Source: Crotophaga sulcirostris (Eukaryota; Chordata; Aves; Cuculiformes; Crotophagidae). From it: 64,000 nucleotides of DNA. The stretch's first letter is position 1. Each line of letters opens with the position of its first letter. The position numbers were made by a program, and so were the translations under genes. This document shows, one piece after another, positions 51,601 to 61,438 of the stretch. Where the stretch lies: NCBI GenBank assembly GCA_013397455.1, contig VYZB01000240.1:1235553-1299552 (forward strand), in the 5' to 3' direction. The notes below the pieces were generated by a model, which saw only the letters and a list, made by a program, of their open reading frames with translations, was not told where the DNA came from and made no database searches.

Positions 51601-54600
51601 GCAGAGGCTGCTTCCTTCTTCAGGAACTCCCTTGAGGGAACTCTGCCCTTCACACTGAGCCACTGGCATGGTGGGCTGTTTGTTGCTCTGCACGCTGCAG
51701 AGGAGACACCATGGGAAGTCCTTCCTTGCTCTCCCCAGTCCCAGCCCACCACTGAGTGCAGTACCACTGCAGGTGCAGCCTGGCTTGCCTCACAAAATAC
51801 AGCTCTGCCATCACAGAAGCAGCGAGGTATAATATAGAGCTGCATGGTCCAGATGGTAGGATAGTGTGTATTGCTCAGCAAGATTGGAATCATAGAATCA
51901 TAGAATGGTTTGTGTTGGAAGGGACCTTAAAGGTCCAGTTCCATGCTGCCATGGGAGGTTAGATTAGATGAGAAAGATTAGAAAGGTTTCTTTTGATATA
52001 CATCAACAGAAAGATGCATGTAAAATCCTCCCTATGCTGCCAGCTGTGAGCAGCACCACAAACCCTGTGGATTCTTGGCATGGTGATAACTGCACCCATC
52101 TTCCCCATACGTGGTGTCTTCTGCACTGGTGGCTCTTGTTCCTACCGTCACTGACCTTCTGACCTTTGTGTTTTCCTCCTTCTGTCCCTCTCCCCAGATT
52201 GCGAGAAGCGCTGTGGTGCCCTGGACATCATGTTTGTCATAGACAGCTCAGAGAGTATTGGCTACACCAACTTCACCCTGGAGAAAAATTTTGTTGTCAA
52301 CGTGGTCAGTCGGCTGGGCTCCATTGCCAAGGACCCCAAGTCACAGACAGGTCTGGACAGAGTGGGGACATAGCAGGGCATGGGGAAAAGAAAAAAGTCT
52401 TGGTACCCTCCAGCTTCCACATTTGTCTGTGGTTGTAATCCCTCTGTCCAGCATTTTTGTGGCATTTTCTGCTTTTCCCTCTTCCCACCTTTGAAGGCCA
52501 ATTAGGCAGCTCTTTGATGATGTGAAAGTTTGCTGACTTTCTCCTCTTTTCACTGAGGATGCAAAGCCAAATAATGTGGCACTTTATTGACAGGTGCCCG
52601 CGTTGGTGTGGTGCAGTACAGTCATGAGGGGACCTTCGAAGCCATCAAGCTTGATGATGAGCGCATTGATTCACTGTCGAGCTTCAAGGAAGCAGTGAAG
52701 CGCCTGGAGTGGATTGCTGGAGGCACCTGGACACCCTCTGCCCTTCAGTTTGCTTACAACAAGCTCATCAAGGAAAGCAGGCGAGAGAAAGCCCAAGTGT
52801 TTGCTGTGGTGATCACAGATGGACGCTACGACCCCCGGGATGATGACAAGAACCTTGGGGCTCTTTGCGGTAGAGACGTGGTCGTCAACACCATTGGCAT
52901 TGGAGACATGTTTGATCAGCCAGAGCAGAGCGAGACCCTGGTCTCCATCGCCTGCAATGAACCCCAGCGAGTCCAGAAGATGAGGCTCTTCTCAGATCTG
53001 GTGGCAGAGGAATTCATTGACAAGATGGAGGACGTGCTCTGCCCAGGTCTGTACCTGTCCTTGCACTGCTTATAGAAACTGGAGTTTTCTAACCCTGGTG
53101 TTTGGGGTGGGAGACGTATTTGGTGTGTTTCAATGATTACAGAGACACTGTGTAGCAGTGTAGCTCATAAGCTGGGTCATTCATGGTGGGGGCTCACCTT
53201 TATGTAGCCCAGGATATAGAGTCCTTCCTCAGATACGGGCCAGCCTTTTGGGGCAATGCTTTGAAGTGCTTCCCATTTGTGCAACACCTCACCCAGCCAC
53301 TCTGACTGTGCAAACCATGAAGGGGATTGACAACACATCACTCGTTTTCCTTGTTTCTTCCAGATCCGCAGATCGTCTGCCCTGAGCTGCCCTGTCAGAC
53401 AGGTAAACATTACAAGTAGCTTCCTGTCATCTGCACAAAGTGGTTGGTCTGGGGGAGAGTGCACAAGGCTCAGGAGTGGAAGGAGGGTGTGCAATCCTGT
53501 TCATTCCCTTTGGATGGCAGGTTTGGGGAAACAGTGTATTTTTACATGAGGAGAGGCTCCAGGTTTTCATCTCCTGCTTTTTTTCTGTCTCTCTGGGTTC
53601 TCTGCGCAGGTAGGTATGAGTGCACTGTGTTAGTGCACCAGCATGACTCACCCCTGATATTTCTCCCTGTCGCAGTCCCTGGGAGCCACCAGATTTTGAC
53701 CTCCAAACTTGGCAATTCATTTCTCTCTTATTTTATGTCTCTATTACGCATCAAGTCAAACCCTCCTCACAAAACTCTCCCACCTGTATGTGACCTTGGA
53801 AATGCAGAGCCAAGCCTGCAGCACGGGGCAGGATGCTCCTTGGGAGTCACGAGGGCAAAGGAGGGGGTAGGGACTGTTTGCAAAATGACACCATAGTGGA
53901 CCTAAAGCTTTGGCTTCTCTAATGCTGGCTGTATTTAATTAACAATTAACTCGGAGTGTTGGATTAAAGGAAAAAGGCTGTTAGGATCCTCTGATTTAAA
54001 GGACAGCTGCTGCTCGCTGCAGGTAGTTTTACTTGATCACAGTTTGCTTGTTAAGGGGCCAATCTGCAACCTGAATTCCTAGAGATCCTGTCTGTCTGAG
54101 TCTCTGTACCTGTTTAAATACAACAGATGCACTGTTGGCTGGCACACAAAAGCTTTTGGAGAGAAAGTTTTGCCAGTTCTTGCAATTTTTTACTTCGACT
54201 CTTGCCATGGGATATGTTTTCGTGTAAGTCCCAGCCTCAACTCAGTTTTATACAGAATCTCAACTTTCATTTTCAAAGAAGTCCTTTCGTGTCCATATAA
54301 AGCAAAGGAAAACTGGTCCCAGGATTCTCAGAAATCTGAAGAAAGAAAAGATATAATTATTCCCATCTAAAATCTCCCAGTAATATTTTCAGTGTTTGCG
54401 CCTGGCCATGCAGAGAGCACAATGTCCGTCTGTGATGTGTAGCTATCCACACAGGCTCCTCTGCAGTGTCTTCTGACAAGCTTTGTCCTGTGAAACCAAG
54501 CATGAGATGATGACTTCTCCATGCCACACTGGTGACTGATCAGGTGCCTTCAAAGGTTTTGGTCTTTGCAGCCTCCCCCTTTCTGAGGAACACTGAAGGA

Positions 54601-57600
54601 GAGAGACTGACCCAAGGAGTGGCACACTCATATTCTCCTAGGCTTGGGCCATCAAAGCTCTCCAAAGCAAGGCAAAGTTGGTGGTCATTTCCCTGTAGTG
54701 CATTTGGGTGTTCCTGTTCCTGATGCAAGGTGAGAACAGTTTGCTGGTACGTGACAGTTCTGGGAACCAGAACAGAAATTGTTTGAGGAGGCATCTGAGG
54801 GGGTTTCCTCTTGGGGAAATCCCTCAAGCCATGCCATAGGCAGGCCAGATCAAATGCAGGCCCTACACCTGCATGCCAGAGGACTCGGGAGATAGACTGA
54901 TGCGGATGGATAGGTGTGGACCTCCTGTAAATATACCAGTACACCCATTTCAGCATGGCCAAGAGCTGTCCTGGTGTGCAGTGATCTGTGCTAGGCCTGG
55001 TAGACCAAGTTTTAAGTGATGCTAGGGATTCAGCGGCCTTTGGGCGAAGGACCTTCCACCTGTCACACTGGATAGTCTGTGATGTGTTGCCATCATCATC
55101 TAAAAGGATTTGCACTGACCACATTTGCGTAGTGGCAAGGGAACATGTTAGTTGGGACATGTGATGTAAGGCATGTGAAAGAGCCTGAGGCTTCTCTGCT
55201 CAATGCTCAGCTTCCTCTGTTTCTTGAGAACATCTCAAGAGTTGGTGCCAATTCGCATGCAGACCTTTTGGATGGAGATGATGCTCTTTGCAGGGAATGC
55301 GAGTGAGTTTCGTGCACATCCAATGTGTGTATCCAGCTGTAGACAGGCCAGACAGGTTCAGGTCAGGGAGGGAGCCTTGTTCTTTGTCTTTGCTGTCTGA
55401 GTTTCAGTCCTGGTATTCAAAGGAGGAAATCAATCGCTGATGCCAGGTACCCAGACCCAGCCTGGGCACAGTCAGCAGAGCACAGAGAGGGACAGGTATT
55501 ACAAACCCCAGCTTCCTCCCTGCTGCCTTGCAGAGCCAGGCACGTCACCACTTGAGGTTGACATCTGAAGATGAAGGCATGCTGCCTCAGTGCTTTTCTG
55601 AAGTAAATGCAGGTTTCCCTGTTTTCAGGGCAGACCCTTGTCTCCCTTTTACCACCATTGATTACTGTGGTGCTAATAGGATGCTGGAGTGCCAAATGAG
55701 TTAAATGCTGAGCAAATCTGAACTGACCGCTTGCCTTGATAGAAACTGCATGATGCTCTGTGAGGCTCTTTCTAACCCATGCAAAAGGCTTTGCTTTGAG
55801 CTTTGGGATTTTATTTGAACATAAGTTCAGTGTAGCCAGGTGGAAAAGGAGGCTCTCGGGGTCCTGACTAGCCTGGACACCTCACAGGATCATTGCATGC
55901 TTCAGAGCAGTGCGCTGAGTGCTAGGCAAGGTGTTCACATGATGCTGTCCCGTAGATGTTATTCTGTCTGTACAGCATCATGTGCACAGTTTGCATGTAG
56001 CAGAGTTCAAAGCTACATGATGGCTTAATCCCATATGAAAAAAGATGTTGGATCCCCTGGCCCTTTTACTAAGCGCTGCTCTTTCTCCATCATGCCTGTA
56101 CTGGATAAGTAGGAAGGAACTGGGCAGTTAAGGTTTCGTGTAGTTTTCTGGGGTCTCTTGATTCACATGTGAGTGATTTCAATACAAAACCCATGGTTCC
56201 TCAGACATAAACTTGGCAGAAATATTTAAAATCTGACTTTGGTCTTTACTTCTCTGTCCTTGTTAGCTCTGTTCTTCTCTGGTGCAGTGCACGTAGGAAA
56301 GCCAGGCAGATTTCAGAGACACAGCCATTGCTAGCAAGCCCTGAAAATATTCTTTTGACGCTCACTTGCAGATGACAGGAACCCTGGGAACGTAAACCCA
56401 CTTATTTTCCGCCCCATGGAAGAGGGAGTCAACATAGATTTCCCCAGCACCATACAATCGATCGCCCAGTTCCTAAACTCCACGCGGGAAACCCAGGACC
56501 CCAGCATGTACACCCAGCTGGTGGCCACTTTGGCCTTTACCGCCGAAAAAGCCAAGTTTGCCACTGGAAATGAGCGGCAAGAGTGGATGGACTTGTTCAT
56601 TGACACCTTCAAAATGGTGCACAACGAGATTGTGGGGGACCCAGAAACTCTGATAGGGCTTTGCTGACATCTCTGTTAGAGATCATGTGAAGCAGGTGGA
56701 GACAGAGGTTGAGTGGAGGTGGTAACCATCTTTCCTCGAGAGCCTGTTTGGCAGAGGGGACAGGTACATTGGTAGATGCTTTTAGTTTAGGAGAAGCACA
56801 GGCAGTGGAATGGCTTGCTTGCACACAGCTGGGGATGTGACACAAAGGGCAGTCCTCTCTGGCTGACGAGCACGGTGGCTTTCTCCAGCAATGTCAAGAG
56901 ATGCTCTTGCTTTGCCCACTGGTTTTCTGCAGAGGAGCTGCGTTGCCTCAGTCTCTGAGGCAGCTACACAGCTCCTCTCCTGTGCCCCCACCCTGCTCCA
57001 GCAGGCTAGCATGCCCTAGCCCTCAGCCACACATGAGCACCAAGCTCCACCAAGGAGGCCACCAGCATGCATGTGGCTGAGGGCCAGAGCGAGCCCCTTG
57101 TTTGCAGAGAGCCTAACAATGCGCTTTTCCCATGCTTTCCTACATGTATATTTGCTGACCTCTTCTGAAGCATCTTCTGTGTCCTCTTGCTGGGTTACTG
57201 TGAGGTCTCTTTTTGCATCCTGCAAGCCATTTCTGTGACAAGACTGACAAAGCAAGGTGTATCTCCTCTCGCTGCAGCCAGTGTCTCTGTACAGCCAGTC
57301 AATGGGCAGCTGGAGATACTGAAAGTGAGGAGCAAGCAGTATGGGAGAAGGGGCATCCCTGGCTTTCCTACAAGAGCACTGAAACCTGGGAAGTGCTTCT
57401 CTAAGCAGCTTTATGAGCTTCCTCTGCTTTTTTTCTTTGCTGATATATTTGTGTTTCTTCTCTCTTAATTAGCAACATGTACCTGTTCATACCCAAGAGA
57501 TAGAGGTTATGTAGGGCCAGGTGGTCCAAAGCAAAAATCCATGACTGTGCAGCCAAACCTCTGTGATGCATTATGTGAGCTATTTAAAAGCGAGTATTTA

Positions 57601-60600
57601 AACTTGATGTAGTATAGCACATCCATGACCAGTGCTAGTTTGGTTCAGAGAGACTATAGGCCCACTACTGTGAGTATGTGTGTTTAGATGAGAAGTAATA
57701 TTTCTATGAGCTCAGCTGCCCCTAGTTTTCACAAAAAGTCAGGCATTCCTGCCATTCCTCCCTCCAGAATAACTACTACCCTTTCAAGTTGTAAGGAGAG
57801 AAACCAGCATTTTGTGTACAGACAAAAGAGTAGATATGTTTACTGCCAGCAAGTGAATTTTGCAGCCTCTCTAATTGACATGGTATTATTGCAATAAAGT
57901 ATACTGAGCAAATGTCATATTTAATGGGCAGAAGGGAAATGTACAGTCTTCAAAAATGTGGCTGAGATGTAATATTTCCAAGTGTGCAAAGTGGATCCAG
58001 TTGCAAAGCTCAGGCATGAGAACTGGAATGAGAAACTTGTCCACTTTGCACTTACTGCAGCGTCTTCTTCCAGCTCTGCTTCAACATCTGGGGCTTGCCA
58101 GTCTAGGCGAGAAGCTGCCCAGCAACAGGCATGCAGAGAGGTGTTTGTGTGGCTCAGCACATGAGCAGATCAGATGTGCTGCATAAAAAAATCCTTTCTC
58201 CTGAGTTTTCAGCTCTTTTTGCTCCTGGTCTATAGGGACAGGTAGCTCAGAGAGTTCTTCTTTTGGTGTATAATAAAGGGGAAAAATTCCAGAGAGCTTT
58301 ACACGGTGTGCTCCATGATTTAGGTGAACTCAAAAGGAACAGCCTGTGTCTGAGTCTTTATGCCAGCATCTGGTCATAATCCACGTATTCCAGACAGTCT
58401 GTGCAAAGCAAACTCCCTACTCTGTTTTAATTTTTACCTGCAGCTTACCATGTGACTTAGCTTGTTGGGATGCAAGTCAGGGGACTGAACTCAGAGTAGC
58501 TAAACCGCTAGAGGAAAACCAAACCCCCACTGATTTGAAGAGAACAGCTCAGGACTGGGGCATCTTGCTGAATGAGATGAGGAGTTGGCAAGACTTTGGC
58601 AAGGGGGTGTTTCATTTCATCAGACAGTGGCTGTTTATTTCATTTCCTTTTGAAATATTCCCTAGGAAAAGAGTAAAACATTGGAAACAAAGTTTTTTAT
58701 CTCTCAAAACCTTCAGTTCATTATGGGGGGAAAAAAAAGAGAGAGAAAATGTCTCTTTGCCTGAGCAGTATTTGTGTTGGCCTTTGTTAGAAAGAGGCAA
58801 GAGGGTGTAGTGATGTTCTGCTAACATAATCCTGGCTAATCCTTCTGATAAAATCAGATAGATTTCATCACAGCAGCACTTCCTTCAGTGAAGCCCTTGG
58901 GCAAAGGAAGGACAAAAGTAAGGAGTTTGGCATGGGAGTGGTTGTGTAAGTGAGAAGCCCCAAAAAGGGCTGGGAGGTCAGTTCTCATCTCACTGTGGCT
59001 TTCATCTTCACTGCCAACACTGTGAAACAATGGAGGAAATACAAGTTACCCAGGTTTTAGAAGAAGCAGGATGTGAACCGGTGGGGTTACTTTGCACAGG
59101 CACATAACTCAGTGGGTTGCTAATGGCAGGAAAATTGGTATTCTTTCTGCTTTTTGTGCTGCCCCTGTTAGAGATCCGCAGCTGTGTCCTAGCAGGTGGT
59201 GTGCGGTATCGTGAGCTACAGGCATTCATGCCTTGTTGTAAGCTGCACAAGAAGGATCACTGCACTAATTAAAAACATGACCTGAAGATTCTAGTTGGCC
59301 TAATTCAGGGTGGTGCCTCTGAAAACTTCTCTCCCAGCTAAGGATGAGAATCTTGTTCCTTGCTGCAGGAAAGGGCACTTGGGTCTCAGAAATGGGAGCA
59401 AGCTGCAACCAAAATGTGACACGGAACAGGCCAAACTCAAGGATGCTGCTTGCATTTGTTGTTGTGTTCCCATCAGATAACTCATATGTAAAGGCACCTT
59501 ATCACACAGCCTGAAGGCAGCCCTCTCCAGCTTCGAGGCCTGAGCAGCAATAGGAGTCTTTGGGGAGTGCTCTAGCAGTAGAGACTGCCTGGAGAGCGAG
59601 CCATGCATTACGCTCTTGCTGAAGCTCTGCAGAGTGATGCTGCTCTCAGCTGCTGTCTGCTTAACTCAGAGCTCTTAAGGCTTGCTTCGGGTCATGTGGG
59701 ATGGGGGTGGGTCCTGCTTGTCATCACAAGAAACATGACTACATGTAGAGAAGCAAAGAGAGAGGAAGCTTGGTAAGACTTCTCCAAAACAATATGCAGC
59801 CCTTACTCCCACTTGCCCAGTTCCTCCTGCTGTTGCAGACCCCTGCTTACATTTCAGACTGTGTGGTTGCGAGGGGAACACCTTCTTGCTCTCCCCCCTC
59901 CTTGGCTGCACAGAGCAGGTGAGAACAAAGAGCGCAGGTGCTGCCAAGGCAAAGTAGCCTTATGGCAGCAGCACCTGTGTACAAGGAACCACAGCGTCAA
60001 TGTAACTTTAGACAACGCTTCTCAAGGAAGGTTGCGCAGAGGTAAGTACATATCTTTGTTGCTTCAAAGGAGTGGAGTATCACAGTTGTGTTTGGAAATG
60101 CGATATTCAAAAAGTTCATGGGAATGAAAGAGTCAGTTGGAGATTGGTTTCTACTGCAGTCAGAACTGGCATTGCAGAAGCCTGTTGTTTACAGTGAGAC
60201 AATGTATGGTAAGCACCATTCAAGGCATGCCATCGTTGTAGATATGTTTTACAGTGTTGGCTAGGGAGAAGTGCAAGCCTAGAAGTAAGCGAGAGGTTTG
60301 CAAGCACTGTGTGCCATTAATCTCTGGATATTCCTTTTACAGATAACAGCTGAGAGCTGCTGTAGGAAGGGAGATGTAATTTTGAGACTACAGACCTGTC
60401 TAATCTCATGGAGGTCTGTCATAAGCCTCAGAACTAACATTCACTAGGACCTAGTGCCCAGGAGCTGAGGGCATCAGAAGCAAAGCTCCTGTGTTACCAG
60501 CTGCAAAGACAGGCTTTGGCAGCAGAATGGGGCTGGTCTTTCTTTGGACAAAGACACACAGAGGCAACTTTAGCACCAATGGACTGAGGCAAGTCCCAAC

Positions 60601-61262
60601 ACTATGCTGGAAGCTCTAATGCTCCCAACTCTTGTCTTCTTCTTTCTCCTACAGAGCTTGCAGTTGCCCAGTGCACACAGCGCCCTGTTGATGTTGTCTT
60701 CTTGCTCGATGGCTCTGAAAGGATTGGGGAGCAGAATTTCCATAGGGCTCACCACTTTGTGGAGGAGGTGGCCCGACAGCTCACGCTGGCCAGGAGTGAT
60801 AGTGACAACATGAATGCCCGGATTGCACTGCTGCAGTACGGCAGTGAGAGGGACCAGGATGTAGTCTTCCCACTGACCTACAACCTAACAGAAATCTCCA
60901 ATGCCCTGGCACAGATCAAGTACCTGGACTCATCCTCCAACATTGGGTCCGCCATTATACACGCCATCAACAACATCGTGCTCAGCCCAGGAGACGGGCA
61001 GCGACTCGCCCGGCGCAATGCTGAGCTCTCCTTTGTCTTCATCACTGATGGCATTACAGGAAACAAGAACCTTGAGGAGGCCATCAACTCTATGAAGAAG
61101 CAAGACGTCATGCCCACAGTTGTGGCTCTTGGGAGTGACGTAGACATGGACGTCCTGCTGAAGCTCGGCCTTGGGGACCGGGCAGCCATCTTCCGGGAGA
61201 AGGACTATGACAGCCTCTCCCAGCCCAGCTTCTTTGACAGGTTCATTAGGTGGATATGTTAA
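39513..61262 (+). CDS. COL6A2: Collagen type VI alpha-2 chain, complete coding region (C2 isoform)
   Basis: Secreted partner of alpha1(VI) in collagen VI microfibrils. The 27 coding exons used in the C2 form sum to 3,060 bp, i.e. 1,019 residues plus TAA, the same length as human. In order: signal peptide (residues 1-20, ending LHA); N1 vWA (~38-235, MIDAS DTSES); KHEAYGE and [10 protein letters not shown]; Gly-X-Y helix 253-587 (335 residues, Cys at helix position 89, several RGDs); Cys-rich joint; C1 vWA (~603-800, MIDAS DSSES); linker [14 protein letters not shown]2 vWA (818-1019, DGSER, ending [10 protein letters not shown]). All introns are GT-AG. Apart from CR1 copies at 43.47 and 51.89 kb I recognise nothing in the introns. 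An alternative last exon at 56372 gives a 915-residue form. Confidence 0.98.
40536..41134 (+). CDS. COL6A2: COL6A2 exon, N1 vWA domain (599 bp)
   Basis: It encodes [20 protein letters not shown] through [20 protein letters not shown] to [17 protein letters not shown] is the MIDAS. NMT is a sequon also found in human. The whole domain is in one exon. Acceptor CCATGCAG; donor GTACGG is atypical. Confidence 0.97.
41688..41708 (+). CDS. COL6A2: COL6A2 21-bp exon (KHEAYGE)
   Basis: Seven codons, KHEAYGE, are identical to the human residues between N1 and the helix. Acceptor TTTCCAG, donor GTGAGT, phase 0 on both sides. Skipping would keep the frame. Confidence 0.95.
42404..42469 (+). CDS. COL6A2: COL6A2 exon, N1/helix junction (66 bp)
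   Basis: It encodes [10 protein letters not shown] followed by the first 12 helix residues [12 protein letters not shown]. The two Cys of the junction match human. Acceptor GTTTCAG, donor GTAAGT. Confidence 0.96.
43004..43057 (+). CDS. COL6A2: COL6A2 exon, triple helix (54 bp)
   Basis: Its 18 codons are [20 protein letters not shown]-rich tract of 20 bases precedes the TTAG acceptor. Donor GTGAGT. Confidence 0.95.
43168..43212 (+). CDS. COL6A2: COL6A2 exon, triple helix (45 bp)
   Basis: Its 15 codons, [15 protein letters not shown], have a single difference from human (Y for F). Acceptor CCTTAAG, donor GTAAGA. Confidence 0.95.
43389..43415 (+). CDS. COL6A2: COL6A2 exon, triple helix (27 bp)
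   Basis: Its nine codons are GVPGLKGEK. Acceptor TTGTCTAG, donor GTGAGA. The following intron contains a CR1 copy. Confidence 0.94.
43465..43866 (+). mobile_element. CR1 LINE 3' fragment in a COL6A2 intron
   Basis: The fragment lies between the two 27-bp helix exons in the gene's own orientation. It reads [40 protein letters not shown] and ends at the tail CCATTCTACGATTCTAGG. It is of the same type as the 34.98-kb copy. Confidence 0.9.
44038..44064 (+). CDS. COL6A2: COL6A2 exon, triple helix (27 bp)
   Basis: Its nine codons are GEIGSDGRR. Acceptor TTCCCCCAG, donor GTAAGA. Confidence 0.94.
44165..44209 (+). CDS. COL6A2: COL6A2 exon, triple helix (45 bp)
   Basis: Its 15 codons are [15 protein letters not shown], with a sequon (NGT) also present in human. 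Acceptor GATCCCAG, donor GTAACA. Confidence 0.95.
45427..45480 (+). CDS. COL6A2: COL6A2 exon, helix with Cys 89 (54 bp)
   Basis: Its 18 codons are [18 protein letters not shown]. The Cys codon (45457-45459) is the 89th residue of the helix when the preceding exons are added up. This is the single helix Cys of alpha2(VI) assigned to disulfide-linked assembly. Acceptor TCTCTAG. Confidence 0.96.
45891..45953 (+). CDS. COL6A2: COL6A2 exon, triple helix (63 bp)
   Basis: Its 21 codons begin [19 protein letters not shown] and include an RGD. Acceptor CTCCCTAG, donor GTACAA. Confidence 0.95.
46192..46254 (+). CDS. COL6A2: COL6A2 exon, triple helix (63 bp)
   Basis: Its 21 codons begin [19 protein letters not shown]. 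Acceptor TGTTTCAG, donor GTAGGT. Confidence 0.95.
47181..47270 (+). CDS. COL6A2: COL6A2 exon, triple helix (90 bp)
   Basis: This is the longest helix exon, 30 codons, beginning [19 protein letters not shown] and ending GPPGPKGEP. It has the same length as the equivalent human segment. Acceptor CTCCAAG, donor GTAAGT. Confidence 0.95.
48112..48174 (+). CDS. COL6A2: COL6A2 exon, triple helix (63 bp)
   Basis: Its 21 codons begin [19 protein letters not shown] and include an RGD conserved in human. The acceptor GTTTGTCAAG has a weak pyrimidine tract. Donor GTGAGT. Confidence 0.94.
48567..48629 (+). CDS. COL6A2: COL6A2 exon, triple helix (63 bp)
   Basis: Its 21 codons begin [19 protein letters not shown]. 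Acceptor CTTCACAG, donor GTAAGC. Confidence 0.95.
48766..48828 (+). CDS. COL6A2: COL6A2 exon, triple helix (63 bp)
   Basis: Its 21 codons begin [19 protein letters not shown]. Acceptor CTTTGCAG, donor GTAAGT. Confidence 0.95.
49340..49402 (+). CDS. COL6A2: COL6A2 exon, triple helix with two RGD (63 bp)
   Basis: Its 21 codons begin [19 protein letters not shown]. Both RGDs are at the human positions. Acceptor ATCCTGCAG, donor GTACGT. Confidence 0.95.
49770..49820 (+). CDS. COL6A2: COL6A2 exon, helix imperfection (51 bp)
   Basis: Its 17 codons, [17 protein letters not shown], break the triplet at GFPYP. Human has GFSYP at the same site and the same exon length. The acceptor is CTACCAAAG. Confidence 0.95.
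50158..50193 (+). CDS. COL6A2: COL6A2 exon, triple helix (36 bp)
   Basis: Its 12 codons are [12 protein letters not shown]. Acceptor CTTTCACAG, donor GTGAGT. Confidence 0.95.
50571..50633 (+). CDS. COL6A2: COL6A2 exon, triple helix (63 bp)
   Basis: Its 21 codons begin [19 protein letters not shown]. Acceptor TTGAGCAG, donor GTAAGC. Confidence 0.95.
50880..50942 (+). CDS. COL6A2: COL6A2 exon, triple helix (63 bp)
   Basis: Its 21 codons begin [19 protein letters not shown]. Acceptor CTTCCCCAG, donor GTACAG. Confidence 0.95.
51233..51268 (+). CDS. COL6A2: COL6A2 exon, last helix exon (36 bp)
   Basis: Its 12 codons, [12 protein letters not shown], bring the helix to 335 residues. Acceptor CCTTACAG, donor GTAAGT. 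Confidence 0.95.
51505..51550 (+). CDS. COL6A2: COL6A2 exon, helix/C1 Cys-rich joint (46 bp)
   Basis: It encodes [15 protein letters not shown] plus one base. It is the counterpart of the COL6A1 joint, but here the Cys-Cys pair is in the same exon and no microexon is used. Acceptor CTGGCAG, donor GTGAGC. Confidence 0.95.
51889..51957 (-). mobile_element. Short CR1 3' end in a COL6A2 intron, reverse orientation
   Basis: AATCATAGAATCATAGAATG followed by GTTTGTGTTGGAAGGGACCTTAAAG is the reverse complement of a CR1 tail and 3' UTR. Only ~70 bases are present. Confidence 0.85.
52198..52350 (+). CDS. COL6A2: COL6A2 exon, start of C1 vWA domain (153 bp)
   Basis: It encodes [20 protein letters not shown] and on to [16 protein letters not shown] is the MIDAS; NFT is a conserved sequon. 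The donor is the weak GTCTGG. Confidence 0.96.
52594..53046 (+). CDS. COL6A2: COL6A2 exon, C1 vWA domain (453 bp)
   Basis: It encodes [20 protein letters not shown], the [14 protein letters not shown] stretch and [19 protein letters not shown], ending KMEDVLCP plus one base. It is very close to human. The donor is again weak (GTCTGT), and a read-through frame runs to a stop at 53075. Confidence 0.96.
53364..53402 (+). CDS. COL6A2: COL6A2 exon, C1/C-terminal linker (39 bp)
   Basis: It encodes [13 protein letters not shown] plus the first base of a Gly/Glu/Asp-type codon. It is the last exon common to both isoforms: the phase-1 end can join either 56372 or 60655 in frame. Donor GTAAAC. Confidence 0.95.
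53403..56371 (+). other. COL6A2: COL6A2 intron before the alternative C2a exon
   Basis: This is a 3-kb intron. On the - strand at 54540-55160 there is a 206-codon open frame that I do not recognise. There is no visible repeat family. The end is TTGACGCTCACTTGCAG. Confidence 0.7.
56372..56667 (+). CDS. COL6A2: COL6A2 alternative last coding exon, C2a
   Basis: Joined to the 53402 donor it reads [20 protein letters not shown], then [40 protein letters not shown] and [14 protein letters not shown] with TGA at 56665-56667. It matches the C-terminus of the human 2C2a splice form throughout, including a sequon (NST in bird, NAT in human) and the final LC. It replaces the C2 vWA domain by ~99 residues and gives a chain of 915 residues. 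Acceptor CACTTGCAG. Confidence 0.93.
56668..57915 (+). other. COL6A2: 3' untranslated region of the C2a transcript
   Basis: Sequence continues without a recognisable exon from the C2a stop to AATAAA at 57893. Its extent is inferred from that signal only. Confidence 0.55.
57893..57898 (+). terminator. COL6A2: Candidate polyadenylation signal for the C2a transcript
   Basis: AATAAA lies in ATTGCAATAAAGTATAC, 1.2 kb after the C2a stop and 2.76 kb before the C2 exon. It is the first canonical hexamer I see after the C2a stop. Use of this site would commit the transcript to C2a. Confidence 0.55.
57916..60654 (+). other. COL6A2: COL6A2 intron between C2a and C2 exons
   Basis: No repeat family or exon is recognised. 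The interval ends with a strong pyrimidine tract and CTCCTACAG. Confidence 0.7.
60655..61262 (+). CDS. COL6A2: COL6A2 last coding exon, C2 vWA domain
   Basis: It reads [29 protein letters not shown] and on to [11 protein letters not shown], with TAA at 61260-61262. The MIDAS-like motif is DGSER, lacking the last Ser of DxSxS, as in human. NLT is a conserved sequon. The whole domain is in one exon. Confidence 0.97.
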
Positions 61263-61400
61263 ATGAAAGGAGTGCACGTGTCCACATCTCACCCCTTGAT
61301 ATTATCTGTTTTATTTTCTTCCCTCTGTATGGTTGCTAGTAACTCTGAGCTGGCCCAGAACAGCTGCCTTCTGAGTCCCCCTTTCTAGCCAAAATTCAGA

Positions 61401-61438
61401 GATCGTTTTTGATATTCATGATCGTTTTTGATATTCAT
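61401..61438 (+). repeat. COL6A2: Two tandem copies of a 19-bp unit in the COL6A2 3' UTR
   Basis: GATCGTTTTTGATATTCAT occurs at 61401-61419 and again, identical, at 61420-61438. Perfect identity suggests a recent duplication. Confidence 0.9.
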
